Shown: positions 47,140 through 60,000 of the stretch, piece by piece
How the letters are laid out: each line of letters begins with the position of its first letter
Numbering within the stretch: position 1 is the first letter of the stretch
From: Anticarsia gemmatalis
Lineage: Eukaryota > Arthropoda > Insecta > Lepidoptera > Erebidae
NCBI RefSeq assembly: GCF_050436995.1
Contig: NC_134758.1
Location: 2,480,001-2,544,000, forward strand
Reading direction: 5' to 3'
Length of the DNA stretch: 64,000 bases
Translations under genes and position numbers: made by a program
The notes under the pieces: generated by a model
What the model was told of the DNA's origin: nothing
Seen by the model: the letters and a program-made list of their open reading frames with translations, nothing else
Databases searched by the model: none

Positions 47140-48617
47140 GAGTTATTCCGTTCGGATCCCCAATACTGATACCCTAGTATTTTAAAATTATTTTCTATTC
47201 CGGTCTGATCCCCCGTATATAAACATTATAATAAATTTAAATATTTTATTCCGATCGGATACCCTGACTGTCTATTATCACATTTTTAGGACAGTCAATA
47301 ACAAAATATGTATACAGGTTCTATTAGATTATGTTATAGAATTAATATATATGTATATATTTTTATTAATCTCATCTCTATACATTTTGACCCAGAAATC
47401 TCCAAATCTTTCTTAGTATTTCAGGAACATGCAGTCTATTTAGATTTATTCATTTCTTTGGCTAGCTCAACAGTTGAATCCTATTTATTTATTTGTTTTA
47501 TTTTTTTTACCCATTACTGTCCCGCTGCAGGGCAAGGGTCTCCTCCGAAACGAGGGGAGGGGTTAGGTCTTGAGTCCACCACGCTGGCCGAGTACAGGTT
47601 AGGGGACGTTGCATGCCCTCAATAAATGTATTAAACAAATTTTAGGCTTGCAAGGTTTCCTCACGATGTTTTCCTTCACCGTAAGAGCAAGTGATAATTA
47701 TTTGTGGCATCGTTGCGGCAAAGTCTGAAGCTTTTGTAATATATGTATTTACCTGCGAAATAGGCTGTTGGTGTGTGAATGTATTGTCTATTGATTCCAA
47801 AGTAACCAATCATTGATGAGTTAAGTTCGTGATGTCGTTCTGAGAAATCGGTTATTAATGAGACTGTATTAGTCTTATTTCTACACTGAATATGATTACT
47901 GTGATAATTTTATAGCAGTATTTAATAATTGAAATTTGATGTTTGTTATTTGATTTATGTTTACATTTTTTTTATTATATCATTTTTTTCAAATCCTAGT
48001 TTTAACAAAAGATCATTGTGCGATAATGTGATTACTGTTATAATGTTATATAGGTAGTACTTCTATTTCAAAAGACCAAATAATATAAATCTGCGATGAT
48101 TGTAACTCGAATCAGTTTTTATTTCTATAAATAAAAACTGACTCAATACTTTATAAGGCTTTTTACCCATAGATGAAACTAATGTGTATCGATAGGATTA
48201 TAAACCCTATGTTATATACTGAAGTCCGTCAACTTTTTGAGATATTTAATGTAATACCTACACTTAAAAATTTATAAAAATACCATTTTTACCAAAACTT
48301 TTTTGTATGAGACTCACAAAAACTCAAAAATGGCACAGGTCACTCTTTTTTTTTAAACTGGTTTTGATCAGCGTCTCTTAAAATAACCCAACAGTAATCG
48401 ACTAACAAACGTTTATATCCAAAAACCTTTGAACTTCTCTTTACAATTTTTTTTATAAAGTAGTGAATAACATCTGTTTTTTATTGACTGTACTTATCCA
48501 TTAAATAGAGGAAGGGGATCAGACCGGAATGGTAAAGTTGAAAGTGGATCAGACAGGAATTAAAAAATAATATTAATTGGTAGTGGATCGGTTTGGGGGA
48601 TCAGACCGGAATAACTC
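47140..48617. mobile_element. Non-autonomous DNA transposon (1478 bp) with 8-bp target duplication and subterminal repeats
   Basis: Ends GAGTTATTCCG (47140-47150) and CGGAATAACTC (48607-48617) are perfect complements, and similarity continues to about 22 bp. acataaac is duplicated exactly outside (47132-47139, 48618-48625), as for hAT or P-type elements. The motif ATTCCGGTCTGATCCCC recurs at 47145, 47197 and 47248 on the left. Its complement recurs at 48514, 48544 and 48596, with a diverged copy at 48583, on the right. The body holds no transposase frame, but does hold a later insertion at 47508-47705. Confidence 0.93.
47508..47705 (+). repeat. Best copy of the 'cccactgctgggc' lepidopteran repeat, nested in the 47140-48617 transposon
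   Basis: Runs from 'acccattactgtcccgctgc' through 'agggcaagggtctcctccga', 'ggaggggttaggtcttgag', 'ccaccacgctggccgagtac' and 'ggcttgcaaggtttcctcac' to 'cgtaagagcaagtgataatt'. Conserved layout with 51270-51425. Non-coding; the overlapping open frame is incidental. Confidence 0.8.
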
Positions 48618-48819
48618 ACATAAACAACGTTTTGATGAATGTTTGGTGATTTTTAAATTTGAAACAATAAATCACTTGACCTTTTTACGAGGCTATTGAT
48701 CCTTGACATTTTCATCCATCCCATTAAAAAAGAGAAGAAAAGTAAGCCTTAAAACAGGCAATGTACCTTCATCCATAAAACACCAAAAGCAACAACCATT
48801 TTTCGAATACAATTTTCCT

Positions 48820-49160
48820 CAACCGACAATTTATTAGTCAGTTTGTTAAAAGTAATAAAACAACAAGTCACGGAGCCAGTTAACACAAAATAAAATTCAA
48901 ATCATCCGGTCAATACAGTTTATATAATAATTTTCACGGTTAATTAAACGCCACGTTTCCTTCGCCCAATTGGTTTTCACAAATAAAATTATAGCACGAA
49001 TTTTCTCAGAAATATTAAAACAGAATCTCAAATAATCACTGTCTTTTATATCACCGATGTTCTGTTTATTATTCATCAGCAGTTTTTCGCCATTTTAATT
49101 GAATTCGCGATATAAAAACTGCCCACGCCGACAATTGAAACTGAAACGATTTTATTTTGT
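48820..49160. other. Homeodomain-site-rich island, possible enhancer
   Basis: Repeat-free segment with several TAAT-core sites: 'ggttaattaaacgcc', 'gccattttaattgaattc', 'gtaattataatg', plus 'cgcccaattggttttc'. By pattern only; AT-rich DNA yields such cores easily. Confidence 0.25.
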
Positions 49161-49977
49161 GCCGTTCGTAATTATAATGTTGTTTTATAGGAATAGCTTT
49201 TTGTTTCGATCGAAATCAATTGTATAGTTTATTGATTATTGTAATTTTGATATTCATGAATTTATTACAAACGCAAATATGTATAATTATGCCATATAAT
49301 TCTTTCTAGAAATTCAAAATTCCATTTAAAAATCCTAAAAAATTACAAAGTCTTAGATATGTTTGGTTGTATTTTAATGCACAGGGCACCGAACTTACTA
49401 ATTTGATTTCGAGTCACATCAGTCAATTGTTAATCTTCAACAATCAAATGAATGTATTAAAAAGTCTAATGCATTAATGCAAACAAACAGGCGAAAAACT
49501 AATAATCTTTTAAAATATTATGGAACAATATTCACTTCAACTAATCCTATCTAAATTAGTTGAACAAAACTGAAAACCAATACCTAGATATCTATACTAA
49601 CTAGTAATAACACAGCTTAGTATCCCAGTTCCTCTCGTGCTCAGATAAACTAGAACTAATCCACCTCTCACACAACTATTTTCATTTCTATTGATAACTG
49701 TTATTTGCACGAAACTAATAGCAAGTTGCTCTATACTGCTTTCGTTTATATGTGAAGTTATTATGAAGGATAAATTAGTTTGTTTTGTTTAGTGTAAAGA
49801 GTTTAGAAAATAATTAATTTAAAGTTGTAACAGAATTGTAGAATAGTTAAGTTATCATCATTAACATCATCATTGGCCTGAATACATCCATTGTAGATGA
49901 TTAAGTTAAGATATCAGTTGATCGGTCGCGAACGTATTATTAATTATTTAAATTATATTTTTATACGATTGTGGACT
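49161..49977. other. No supported gene
   Basis: Nothing recognised. Confidence 0.5.
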
Positions 49978-50022
49978 CAAGGCCTAATCACTCTATGGGA
50001 GAAGTTACCAGCTTACCCAGAA
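49978..50022 (-). repeat. Short fragment of the 'cccactgctgggc' repeat family
   Basis: 'gtggactcaaggcctaatca' is the reverse complement of the family segment 'ggccttgagtccacc'; the rest is diverged. Confidence 0.5.
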
Positions 50023-51269
50023 GAGAAGTAAAACTATAATTTCCTTTTTCTTGTCCAAAGAGATTTATTAATTTTCGATATGTACAATAATATATTACTT
50101 ACAACATTACCTATACTATAATTATAATGTATTCTATCGCATTTATTTCAGTCATTACAAATTATTTTTAATTATACTCTTTCTATAAAAGCTTCAGTCT
50201 TAGTCTTGTTTCCTTGGTGAGAGGCCCATTTCATTCGATTATTTTTTTCTAGGAACGTGTAAATGAGAAGTAAAAAATATAAAATATGTAGATAACTAAA
50301 AAGCAATATGGTTTCGTGTAATCATAGAGTTTCGTATTATATTTCAAGATATCTATGCCATTAAACTATGGTGATGATCTCATAAATGGGTGGTTTTTGC
50401 GCATTTGGTTTAAGCATCTACGTGTTATAGTATTGATTACTTTTCTATAGTAAAGCGATATTTGGCCAGTTTGGCAGTTTATATAGAAGTGTCGGATAAC
50501 CTTATCATTAAATATATTTAAACAAATGAGTAACTTAAAGCTTTTGAAAAAACCTAAGCCGTAAATTATTTAAATTCTTTTAGATAATAGTAGAGTAATC
50601 CATTATAATATCCTTATTGTATTTTGATTGTTTATGATACTCAAGAGTTCAAGAGATCTCTGCCCAGCAGTAGGACAGTAATGGGAGACTAAAAAAAATA
50701 TAGTTTCGTAAAAATTACGATAGATGAAAAGAGTTTTCCTCGTGACATAAGATTGTAGTACTAACGTATTATTACGTATTGCTTAATTTATATTTAGTAC
50801 TAATTTGTCATTATAAACAATACCACACACATTATATTTATGTTGTTGTTTACACACTGCACTTCAATGTCATTCAGACGTAAACAGGAAAATGCTAAGA
50901 TGAGAAAAGAGTAAAATGTATTTCATATAGAATTGTGTATAACTGAATGTCACGTGTGTGGATAACTAATTAAAGCACTGATTATGTCTTATGAACAGTG
51001 CTGGACAGTGAAAACAGAAGATAATATTTGTATAATAGAATATGGGAATTAACGCGAACACGCATTTAACCTTAAAATGCCGAAATACAATATTTAAATG
51101 CCTAATGCCCGTATTCTATTATACATTAGACATGCAACGCGAGAGTTTAAAAGTTATTATATTTACCTGTCGTTACGTTTGCCTGTAATCAAATCATGCA
51201 TTTATCCATTCTCCGGTTGCCGATTGAGCTCAAATCTTGCATACATAAATATAAATAAATCGAGTTTAC
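50023..51269. other. No supported gene; one small repeat fragment
   Basis: 'gagatctctgcccagcagta' with 'ggacagtaatggg' at about 50655-50688 is another reverse-oriented start fragment of the same repeat family. Otherwise plain. Confidence 0.5.
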
Positions 51270-51425
51270 GCATAAATGTCCCAACTGCTGGGTCTTCTCC
51301 CAGAATGACGGAGGGGATAGGCCTTGAGGCCACCACGCTGGCCAAGTGCGGGTTGGCGACATTGCATACTTTCTAGAACGGTTCTAAAGAAATGTCAGGC
51401 TTGCAAAGTTGCATGTGGTTTTATA
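51270..51425 (+). repeat. Copy of the 'cccactgctgggc' repeat family
   Basis: 'gtcccaactgctgggtcttc', 'gacggaggggataggccttg', 'ccaccacgctggccaagtgc', 'gggttggcgacattgcatac' and 'ggcttgcaaagttgcat' in the same order as at 47508-47705. The 92-codon frame here is a by-product. Confidence 0.8.
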
Positions 51426-53010
51426 GAATCTATAGTTTTGCCATAAGAAAAAAAATAGCACTAAGAATTCATCGAACTTCTACACAGCTAGTAGTATCTC
51501 TTATTGGTTTACTCTACATCCTAACACATATTTTCGAACAAAAAATGGTAAGTAGCAAACAAACTGAAAGTTGAAGTAAGTTAAAGTTTGAACCGCCACG
51601 TTTGAGGTAATATTTGCGTTTTCACTGAGGCTGCAGTTACTAACCGTGTTTGAGTTCACGCCACAACTTGTTACAATTTTTACAAACAATTTACATAACG
51701 TGTGAAAACATTATTAAGTATTTGGATTGCTAAGTACGTTTTTAACTCTCGAATAAGTGTTAGGTAACTGGTTGAGCGGCTTATGTCTATTATTTGGCAG
51801 TAGTAGTAGCAGTTTAAATAGTGAGAATCTAAAAAATCTTATCTAGACACGTGTACACCTACGGTAAGAGGTAATCATTCTGGAATAAAGCCTTATTTTT
51901 CTTAAAACATTTGATTCCTATAATATGATTCCATTACAAATAACAAATCAATTCTATGGCATACCTTCCGCTGAATAATCATCATTAGATTTTCTGCACG
52001 TTTCTACATTTTTACGACAGCCTATTTCTGATGTATATGCTTTTATTACGCTTATTCTTACACTCAAAATAATTTATAAACGAACTATTGTCACAATTTC
52101 CCAAAACTTAAAAACATAGGTACCACGTAAAAGAACTAACAAACAAATCTTTAAAACGCAAATACAAATGACAAATAGCTAATACCCTTCGTATTTGAGT
52201 TACATTCTGGATCGGTTATACCGTTTCGTATGCCTAACGGAGTTTGAAGGACTATTTGCTTATTTATTCAACCGACTCATTTATGTCCCTACAGCATTCG
52301 TAATTAATACATACCTCGCTTAATTTTACACAAACATATTTTGAGTACTTTTCATCATAACTGACTGACTACTTTTGTTGTTTGACTTGTAGGTGATTGC
52401 ATATCGTAAGAATCGATTTGATACTTAACCAGAGTGAAGTGGGTTTTTATAAATTTCTGCTGGATTAGACTATAATCGGGACTAGAACTATACATACATG
52501 ACGAAAAGTGTACATTTTAAAACTGACTGGGGTATAAACAGGCAGGACAATTATAATTACATTGTGCATTAAGCCTCATATTATTATGTCGGAATACTCC
52601 GCTCGTAGACATACAAACATATTTGAGCACTTTTCACCACAAAATTTCCACTGGTTGAACACGTTATCGTCGCAAGCGAAATCTAAATCGCTGTAATCTT
52701 TGCGGGAGATAAAAAGTAATATCGTTCAGATATATTTCAACGAAAATGACTAAAAAGTATGAACAATGACGTCATAGGTCGTAAAACGTTCAATTTATTA
52801 AGTCTTAGTGTTTTGTTGTTGCTGTAAAAACGGCTTAAGTACGTAAGCCGGGGAATGAATGCATTAGGTTCATTGCATACACGATTCTTTTAGCGCCGTC
52901 TGTTTTTTGCTGATAATGTAGCTTTAGATATGGAAACCACTTATGATTGTCCGAATGTTGTTGTATTAACAATGATTAGAGTTTTTTTTTCGTTTTCATA
53001 CCTTGAACAG
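51426..53010. other. No supported gene
   Basis: Nothing firm recognised; see the candidate microexon at its right edge. Confidence 0.45.
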
Positions 53011-53038
53011 AATTCATGATGGCTCTACGGAAGGAAAG
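53011..53038 (+). other. Candidate 28-nt microexon
   Basis: A T-rich tract ending 'cataccttgaacag' precedes 'aattcatgatggctctacgg' and 'aaggaaag', followed directly by the donor GTATGT. Both splice signals are good, but no adjoining exons were identified, so chance cannot be excluded. Confidence 0.15.
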
Positions 53039-55376
53039 GTATGTATATAAACCCTTGTATGTGATGCTTCAGCTTCTATATACAACTAAAGGTTGTATGA
53101 AACTATTTGTCTATTTTATTTTTTTGACCATTTAAATAAAAATATTATACGACAGAGGCGAACAGATAATGAAACCGAATCTCGTACAATTAATTAGTTA
53201 TCTAGTAAAAACGCATTGCAACGATTGATGCAGTCGCAAAATTGTCGGCTTTATGTCCATGTGTAGGTAAAATAGTTACCGTGGCATAGATAATCCGCTT
53301 TGTAGCGAGTAATTGCATTGTAGAGCTAAGTACGTCATTTTAATAAATGAATATGTAATGTACTTTGCATGTTTATGCATATATATCGTGGTGAATTCAA
53401 TTGTAACACAAGTTTCGAAATAGTTGAGACATGCAATGTGTTGTCATTGATTTGTTTTGGAGTGAAAGTACAGAATCCACTGTAATTGCTTTTAATATTA
53501 TTCAATAGTATGTATGATTTTTAGTCAAATTAAAACGTAACATCTTATTTTATCAGTATTTTATTTAGAAACCAAGTAAGACGAAGTCCAATATCCATAC
53601 TCATAATAAAACAAATGTTTGTAAATTACGTTGCAACGATATGACAGAAAATAAATTATACGTTTACTGACGATTTTACCCTAACACTGCCAATAGTGGT
53701 CTGACTGTGCAAGTTCACTTAACGATCTAATAGAAACATTAATTATTCATCGAACGCTCACTTCAGCTCATTCACGATAGCAGTGAATTAAGCAAGCAAT
53801 GGTAGTTTCCTATCAACGTTGATCGAAGTCTACGTCACTGTAATGTTGAAGGAAATTAGCCTGTATTCTACGAAATGTTTGCATTCGATATGAATATTTT
53901 ATGATGTTGTACTGCGTCATTGGAGTCATGTTTTTGTCGTTCGTAATCCATACTTCCACACTTGTTTTTAAAACTGTTTGTTGCACTCTGACACCTAAAC
54001 TGCTGATCCGGTTTAAATAAAATTTGATAAGGTGACTGGTTAACTGAAGAGCAAGAGCACAGTTTAGATAAAACTTTCATATAGAGTACATCCGATAGAA
54101 AAGTAGTTTTTATACTGCAGCTCATTCATTGGCCTGTGTCCATATATTCCAGATAATTTATTGAAATATTACAGTTACCTAGTTTCGAAATAATATAATT
54201 TTTGACTAATCTTATATGTATTTTTTAAGGCAGACACTGTCATAGATGTCTCCAAGAGTTGCTAAATATTTCGTCTGTAACTCAAACTAAATCTTTTCTG
54301 AAAGACCCACCTCGCAATCTTACAGACATTTCATCTTTATAGGGGTCAGCAGATATGTCTGTTACAGCCTATTTGTTCTTGGATAAGACATGAAGACCAA
54401 AAATATTGAGGTCTAGATTTATGACTAGCAACTTTCTAGCTGTATTTTTGGTCCTAGTTAGAAAATGTCACTAAATTACAATTTTGATTAGTATATTATA
54501 TTGCAGCTAATACCTTCATATTATACTTCTGACGACACAAAATTTGCAATAAATTTTACACAAAGATACATTAACAATGGCCGAACTCATGCAGAAAACC
54601 CTCCGTTTTAAATAAAAAAGAACATCAATTTATTTTCATGTTGCCTCCATTAAATTGTACCCGCAGCGAGTACAATATAATCGATGTAGCGATCCCTATC
54701 TACGTAAGTGGCTTTCTAGTTCGAACAAAACATTTTAAAGTTTAAAATTTGAACGCAGACTTCTTTTTAAAGCTTTTTTTCTTCTAATAAGTTTTGACAG
54801 GTGCTGTCAAATTATGTTATAACGTTGTAGTGACGTACTTCCTCATAAAGATTACGAAGTCGTTTCATTGTTTTTATTAAGATTATAAAATAATGGAGGT
54901 TGACTGTGTTTGTGGCGCGCTCGGTAGTATATCCGATTACTAATAATGAAACACTCCTTTACATACACATTCGGATGTGCATATATTTCTAGATATGTAA
55001 GAAAAAAATAAATAACGAAATGTTATAACAGTTTGTTAGGAACTATGAAGCTGGTTATGTCAACTTCCTTTTCGGATTATCCCTATTATAGAAGACGGAA
55101 CAAACATAAACCGTGGTCAAAAAGAATTACAACAAACATGTCTTAAATATACATACTTATTACTTGGTTATGATATTACAAAATACATACATATGACGCC
55201 TTGTCGTGTAGAAATAATAAAAAACGCCACTTTTACTTACTAAATAACGCCATAATTCCTTCATACACATTTTTCTTCTAAATTTTCATACATCTCGGTT
55301 CTCATCATACCAATCAATATAAGTTATTATCTACAGAGCAGATATTTGAAATGTAAGCAAGCTCGGTAAGCCTGTT
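53039..55376. other. No supported gene
   Basis: An inverted phrase around 'gtctgtaac'/'gttacag' near 54281-54366 is the only structure noted. Confidence 0.45.
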
Positions 55377-55440
55377 AAACCGATTACGATTAAATCGATG
55401 CAGCCCACAATCGATTTAGTAGATCGCTATCGGTTTCACT
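55377..55440 (+). repeat. ATCGAT-rich repeat, copy 1
   Basis: 'aaaccgattacgattaaatc' and 'gcagcccacaatcgattta' resemble 56066-56130 block by block; same orientation, about 690 bases apart. Confidence 0.5.
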
Positions 55441-56065
55441 GGCTTTAGAGTATTAGTAAGCTATTTGTTGGTATTGGAAATTGAAAATACAGGTCGTTTT
55501 ATTATATTTTTAAGTGACTCGTACTGTATTATGTGGTAAGAAATATTGTTATTTCTTTGGTTTTTGATAGCTACTATGTTATTTAAATACAAATTGATAT
55601 ATTATAGGGTCAGATGCGCAGTATTCTTAATTGTGGTCCTGTATGGCAAGATTTATGGATGTGAATGAAGCAAGGTAAATTTGTATGGGTCGCACCAAGT
55701 GGCGTTCTTTAGTCTCTATAGGAAGGTGTATTTATTTATTATATTGTACTATTTCGTTGAGAGTGGCTGTGGTTATGGAGGTAGCGACCACCGTAACCAC
55801 AGCAACGGACCACGAAAAAATATTTATGTTACGTTCACTAGTAGTTGAAATTCGTTAATCCGAATCTTGAACTACAAGGTTTTTTGGTCATATGTTATCA
55901 AACAAATTCATTTTTGACCATTCTGTTTCAATAATACACTCATTCATAGTTATCATATTTCATAACAATCGAACCATTTCGTGGTTCAACAATATTCAAA
56001 TGCAATAACTTGCCAGTTCACTGGTCCTCTATAAGCTATCACACAGTTACCATGGGGCAAAACCA
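55441..56065. other. No supported gene
   Basis: Contains the dyad 'gtggctgtggttatgg'/'ccaccgtaaccacagc' at about 55764-55803; otherwise nothing. Confidence 0.5.
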
Positions 56066-56130
56066 AACCGATTACAATTTAATCGATACTTGCTACACAC
56101 ACAATTGATATCGCCACTCGTTATCAACTT
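56066..56130 (+). repeat. ATCGAT-rich repeat, copy 2
   Basis: 'aaaccgattacaatttaatc' followed by 'acacacaattgatatcgcc'; diverged partner of 55377-55440. Confidence 0.5.
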
Positions 56131-59100
56131 GATTGCTTTTGCAGAAACAAAACGCTTTTTGTATTCGAATTTTAAATTTGGCTTTCGTTTTTACAGGCTA
56201 CTTTTTATGGTGTGAATAAATACTAGCATTTTTTTTTATTACATTCCTTTTTTTTAAATTGGTCGTGATAATTAGTAGTAGTATAGTAATATTACCAGAG
56301 ACTTAATGGCAACAATTGATTCAGGAATCCAGGCCATTTTCTCAATAAAAGCCCACTTTACTGAACAGTACAAGCCAAGCACTTGATATTATCATGATCG
56401 TAAGAAGCCATACACAATATACACATCTTATTTTGACACGAAATAACTCGTGCATGCATTCATGTACTTTTACCATAAAAAGCGGATATGGATGGAATAC
56501 GTGACGTCCTTCAATCTCTGCTTAAACCCGTGTGAATAAAGCGTGAATATTATTTATTCAAATTCTCCGTACCATGGAGGTCTTAATTCTATCACATCGC
56601 ACCTCTATGATTTCCCTAATTCCCTTTCAAGAGAAAATAACGTGACTTGTCATGTCTTTGAGAATGCCAAAATCTTTATAAATTGCCAGTATGTAGGTCA
56701 TAGTGTTGGGATTACCATAATCTGGGCATAAACTGACGGTTGGCTGACTAGTGATGAGATTAAGTGCTCTGTTTACTGTGGACGCTATGGAGGCTGTATG
56801 ACTAATTGCTTGTGCGTAAAAAAAGTAGATTTCTATGTCGGGATATTATGTCAAAATGAGACCATGAAAAGTTTACAGAAGAAAGTATAATATGTACTGA
56901 TAATAAATATTGATAGTTAAATGTATAAACTTCATTTGTACGTAGGGTTGGAAGGTACGTTTCTTTTAATAAAGAAGAAATTGGTTGTGGTTAGAAATCA
57001 TATCAAACCCTGCAGTTTATAATAATGTAATAGTAATTTTAGCTCCTTAAAAAAAAATACAAAATAGACCAAAGATGCCATAAAATATTTCTTGATAGAA
57101 ATAAATCCTGATTCTTTGCCACAAACACAAGTACAAAATAAACTGCAATTTTCTAAAACACTTAATTTAACACTAAAACAGATTTTCAAACACGAACCAT
57201 GAAAGTAATCCGTCATTCCACATTATATATTAAAAGGGTATGCATTAAACAAATGTGGGTATTAATAATGTACTAACGATAGCGAACTAACCACAGTTTG
57301 TCAGACTCTAAAACTAAGTTGACGGAGTGAATTATTTAAGGAATTTAATATGTAATGACACATTTTATGAATGGTTTTAAATTTAATGGATTTCGGGCTC
57401 AGATTTTAATTTTGTGTTCGAAATTTTGGGTTTTAAAAGTTAAATGGTAAGTACTTTAATAATATTTAAAAGGTAAACTTGGCTTAGAAAAAAATTAATT
57501 CAACACATTCAACCAAATATTGAAATGTTTTTTGGGGTTCTTTCACTCAGTACAAGTGTTTTCGTTTTTGTCTGTCCACATTTATAAATACAGTAAAATA
57601 ACACACGTTCCTTTTTGGGCGGAAACTGGTATTACACAATAAAATCAACTTCTCCGAACATATTTCATATCAATCAGATGAGCCATTTATCGGCAAGACA
57701 GACAATAAACCTGTAATCTTTATCACGTTACGATACAATAAAGTTAAGTGGATATTCTTTATTGTTTCACCGTTACACTGTGGTCGGAACTATCATTAGT
57801 ACTGCGATAATATGACGACAATGATTTTGGTGTTAGCTACCGTGACAAGAAAAAAAAATTACCGACTGTTGTTTTTGTAATGATGATTGTTTGATAATAA
57901 TGTTGGGATTAAAGCGTTATGATTTATGTTTTTATCAAGTCCTGCTGCGTGCATAAAAAGGTGCTGGATTTTATTTCCAGGTTTTGTTGTAGTATAGTAT
58001 AAAGTGGCGAAACAAAAAAGTAAACAGCGAGTTAAGGTGCTGCGTGGGTAAATGGGTATACTCTAGATTTTCGTAATTGTAGGTATCAGTAGTAGAAAAA
58101 TGTTTAAAATTAATAAAATATCACACTTTCAATGTTTGATCTTAATAACAGTCACCTTGACTGTTATTCATCTTGTCAAATAAAAATGATAATGTGATGA
58201 ATGTCTAACTGAACAAAAACAAAAAAAAATCATTTCACATCAAATATCTCACAATTTTCATTTATCATTAAAGTGGTATCAAAACATGGGTATAAAATCA
58301 GATGTGAATAAACTGCGAGTAAACAACGTATCGTCAATAAGGGCTGGGGATCGATGAGTGATGGCGGACAAATTACTGCCAGCGACAAATCGACGCCGCA
58401 CCGACTTTGTGATAAGAACACTGTGATAAGCGAAGCGATTATAACGTTTCACTACTTAAGTCTCCTTTGAAATTGCGTTTGCTATATGCTAAAGTGTAAT
58501 AGAGATATGTTTCTATAGTTCATTTTGATAGTTATTGATCCAAAGTAAGAGCTTTTAATAAGCCTAGGAGACCCTGAACGGAAGAAATATTGATTCGTGT
58601 ATCAAGTATCCATATGTGTTCAGAAAATGATTTTGATTAGTGATTTTTATTGTTGGTCGTAATTAAAGCCAGTGGCACAAGTTTTCTAAAATGACCAATG
58701 AATCTAGTATTATATCATACAATTTATTAACAAGACAACATATGTATTTACATTTCAACGTCTTAATAATGGTATAATAACATAATACCAAAAGTTTTAG
58801 TTGCATTAACCGCACGTACTCAAATGAGATTGAGAGAATACTCCTATTTTGGAGAGTAGTAAGTTTCTACTTAAGCTAGGCTTATAGTTTGTGCAATAAC
58901 AGTTATGAACTAGATTAAATGGAACCTTTATGACCGAGTGCTTTCTTGCTAAGGTTCTATTCACATAAGCATTTGCAAAACATGCCTATTCTTTGTGCAT
59001 TTTGAGACGTTACGAGTTAAATAGCTGGCATTCGCCGATGATACATTTTTATTTTACCTAGGCGTCGTACATGATGTTATGATTGCACTACTTCTGATAA

Positions 59101-59893
59101 TAAATAATCAGTGGTGGGGTCACCGATTTCCGTATTTTCAACTTATAAGTTGGCTAAGGCTTTTGGGAGATTTATAAAAGTAGTTTTAGTTTCAGATCTG
59201 AGTATTGTTTTTGTCTGTAATTACAAAGAACTTATGGTAAAAAAGCTCTTATTCCCGGTGCATGTATAAATTAGCTTTAGAAAAGCTGCATGACAGTTAG
59301 CTACAGTGTTATTTTTTTTAATCGCTAAAAGAAGCGAAAAGCAACTTGATTACGCGAGCCAAGCGCTTAAAAAGCGCATTGGCTTAAGCTAATGAGGACG
59401 AAGCTTTATGCATTAAAACTAATTGTAAAACTCCATTTTAATAATACAAGTACTAACAAACTTTGTACACTAAGTACGGTGTAATTGTGTTACGTGATAA
59501 TCGTATTAATTCCATTCATTCCATTAGACATACGTACTAATAGGATTGCGAAAAGATAATTAGCTTTAATCAATATTGTTTGGGTTAACGTCAGATACGA
59601 ATGGAAATGTTTGGGATTATGAGGTAAGCGATGAGTGTAATGTACACGTAATAGTAACAAGTACAATGTTAGATGAAAGATTGAATGAGTATGTCCAGAA
59701 CGTAAATACTCATCATAAGAAATTTTCCATCATCACTCAACTGTATTGAAAGATCTTTTTTAACGATTTTATGGATCTACATAATGTTGGCATAAAACTA
59801 GTGACGAGTGGCCGCCGCGCTCTTGTCGAGTTGCATAAATATATAGTGCAAGCGGCTAGTGCTACATAATATATATGCTAAATGAAAATCTGA
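56131..59893. other. No supported gene; one hairpin
   Basis: Mostly AT-rich. At 59357-59384 'agccaagcgctt' and 'aagcgcattggct' form a 12-bp stem with one bulged base. No coding exon recognised. Confidence 0.45.
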
Positions 59894-60000
59894 TCAGCGC
59901 CTCTAGCGGACGCGTCAAAAATATTTTTGCAGCACATTTTAAATGTCAAACTCTCGAATGTCGATAGTTCCGATGGTACAAAATCGTGCTACAGGTGTAT
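59894..60000 (+). repeat. Dispersed repeat 'tcagcgcctctagcgg' family, copy 2
   Basis: Same block order as copy 1 at 19612-19720: 'tcagcgcctctagcggacgc', 'atatttttgcag', 'aaatgtcaaactctcgaatg', 'acaaaatcgtgctacaggtg'. Confidence 0.75.

Noticed and set aside
47308..47625. 105-codon plus-strand frame
   Set aside because: Runs from the body of the transposon into the nested dispersed repeat; not a gene.
51098..51376. 92-codon plus-strand frame
   Set aside because: Its C-terminal half is the same dispersed repeat translated (…ATTLAKCGLATL), as in the frame at 47308.
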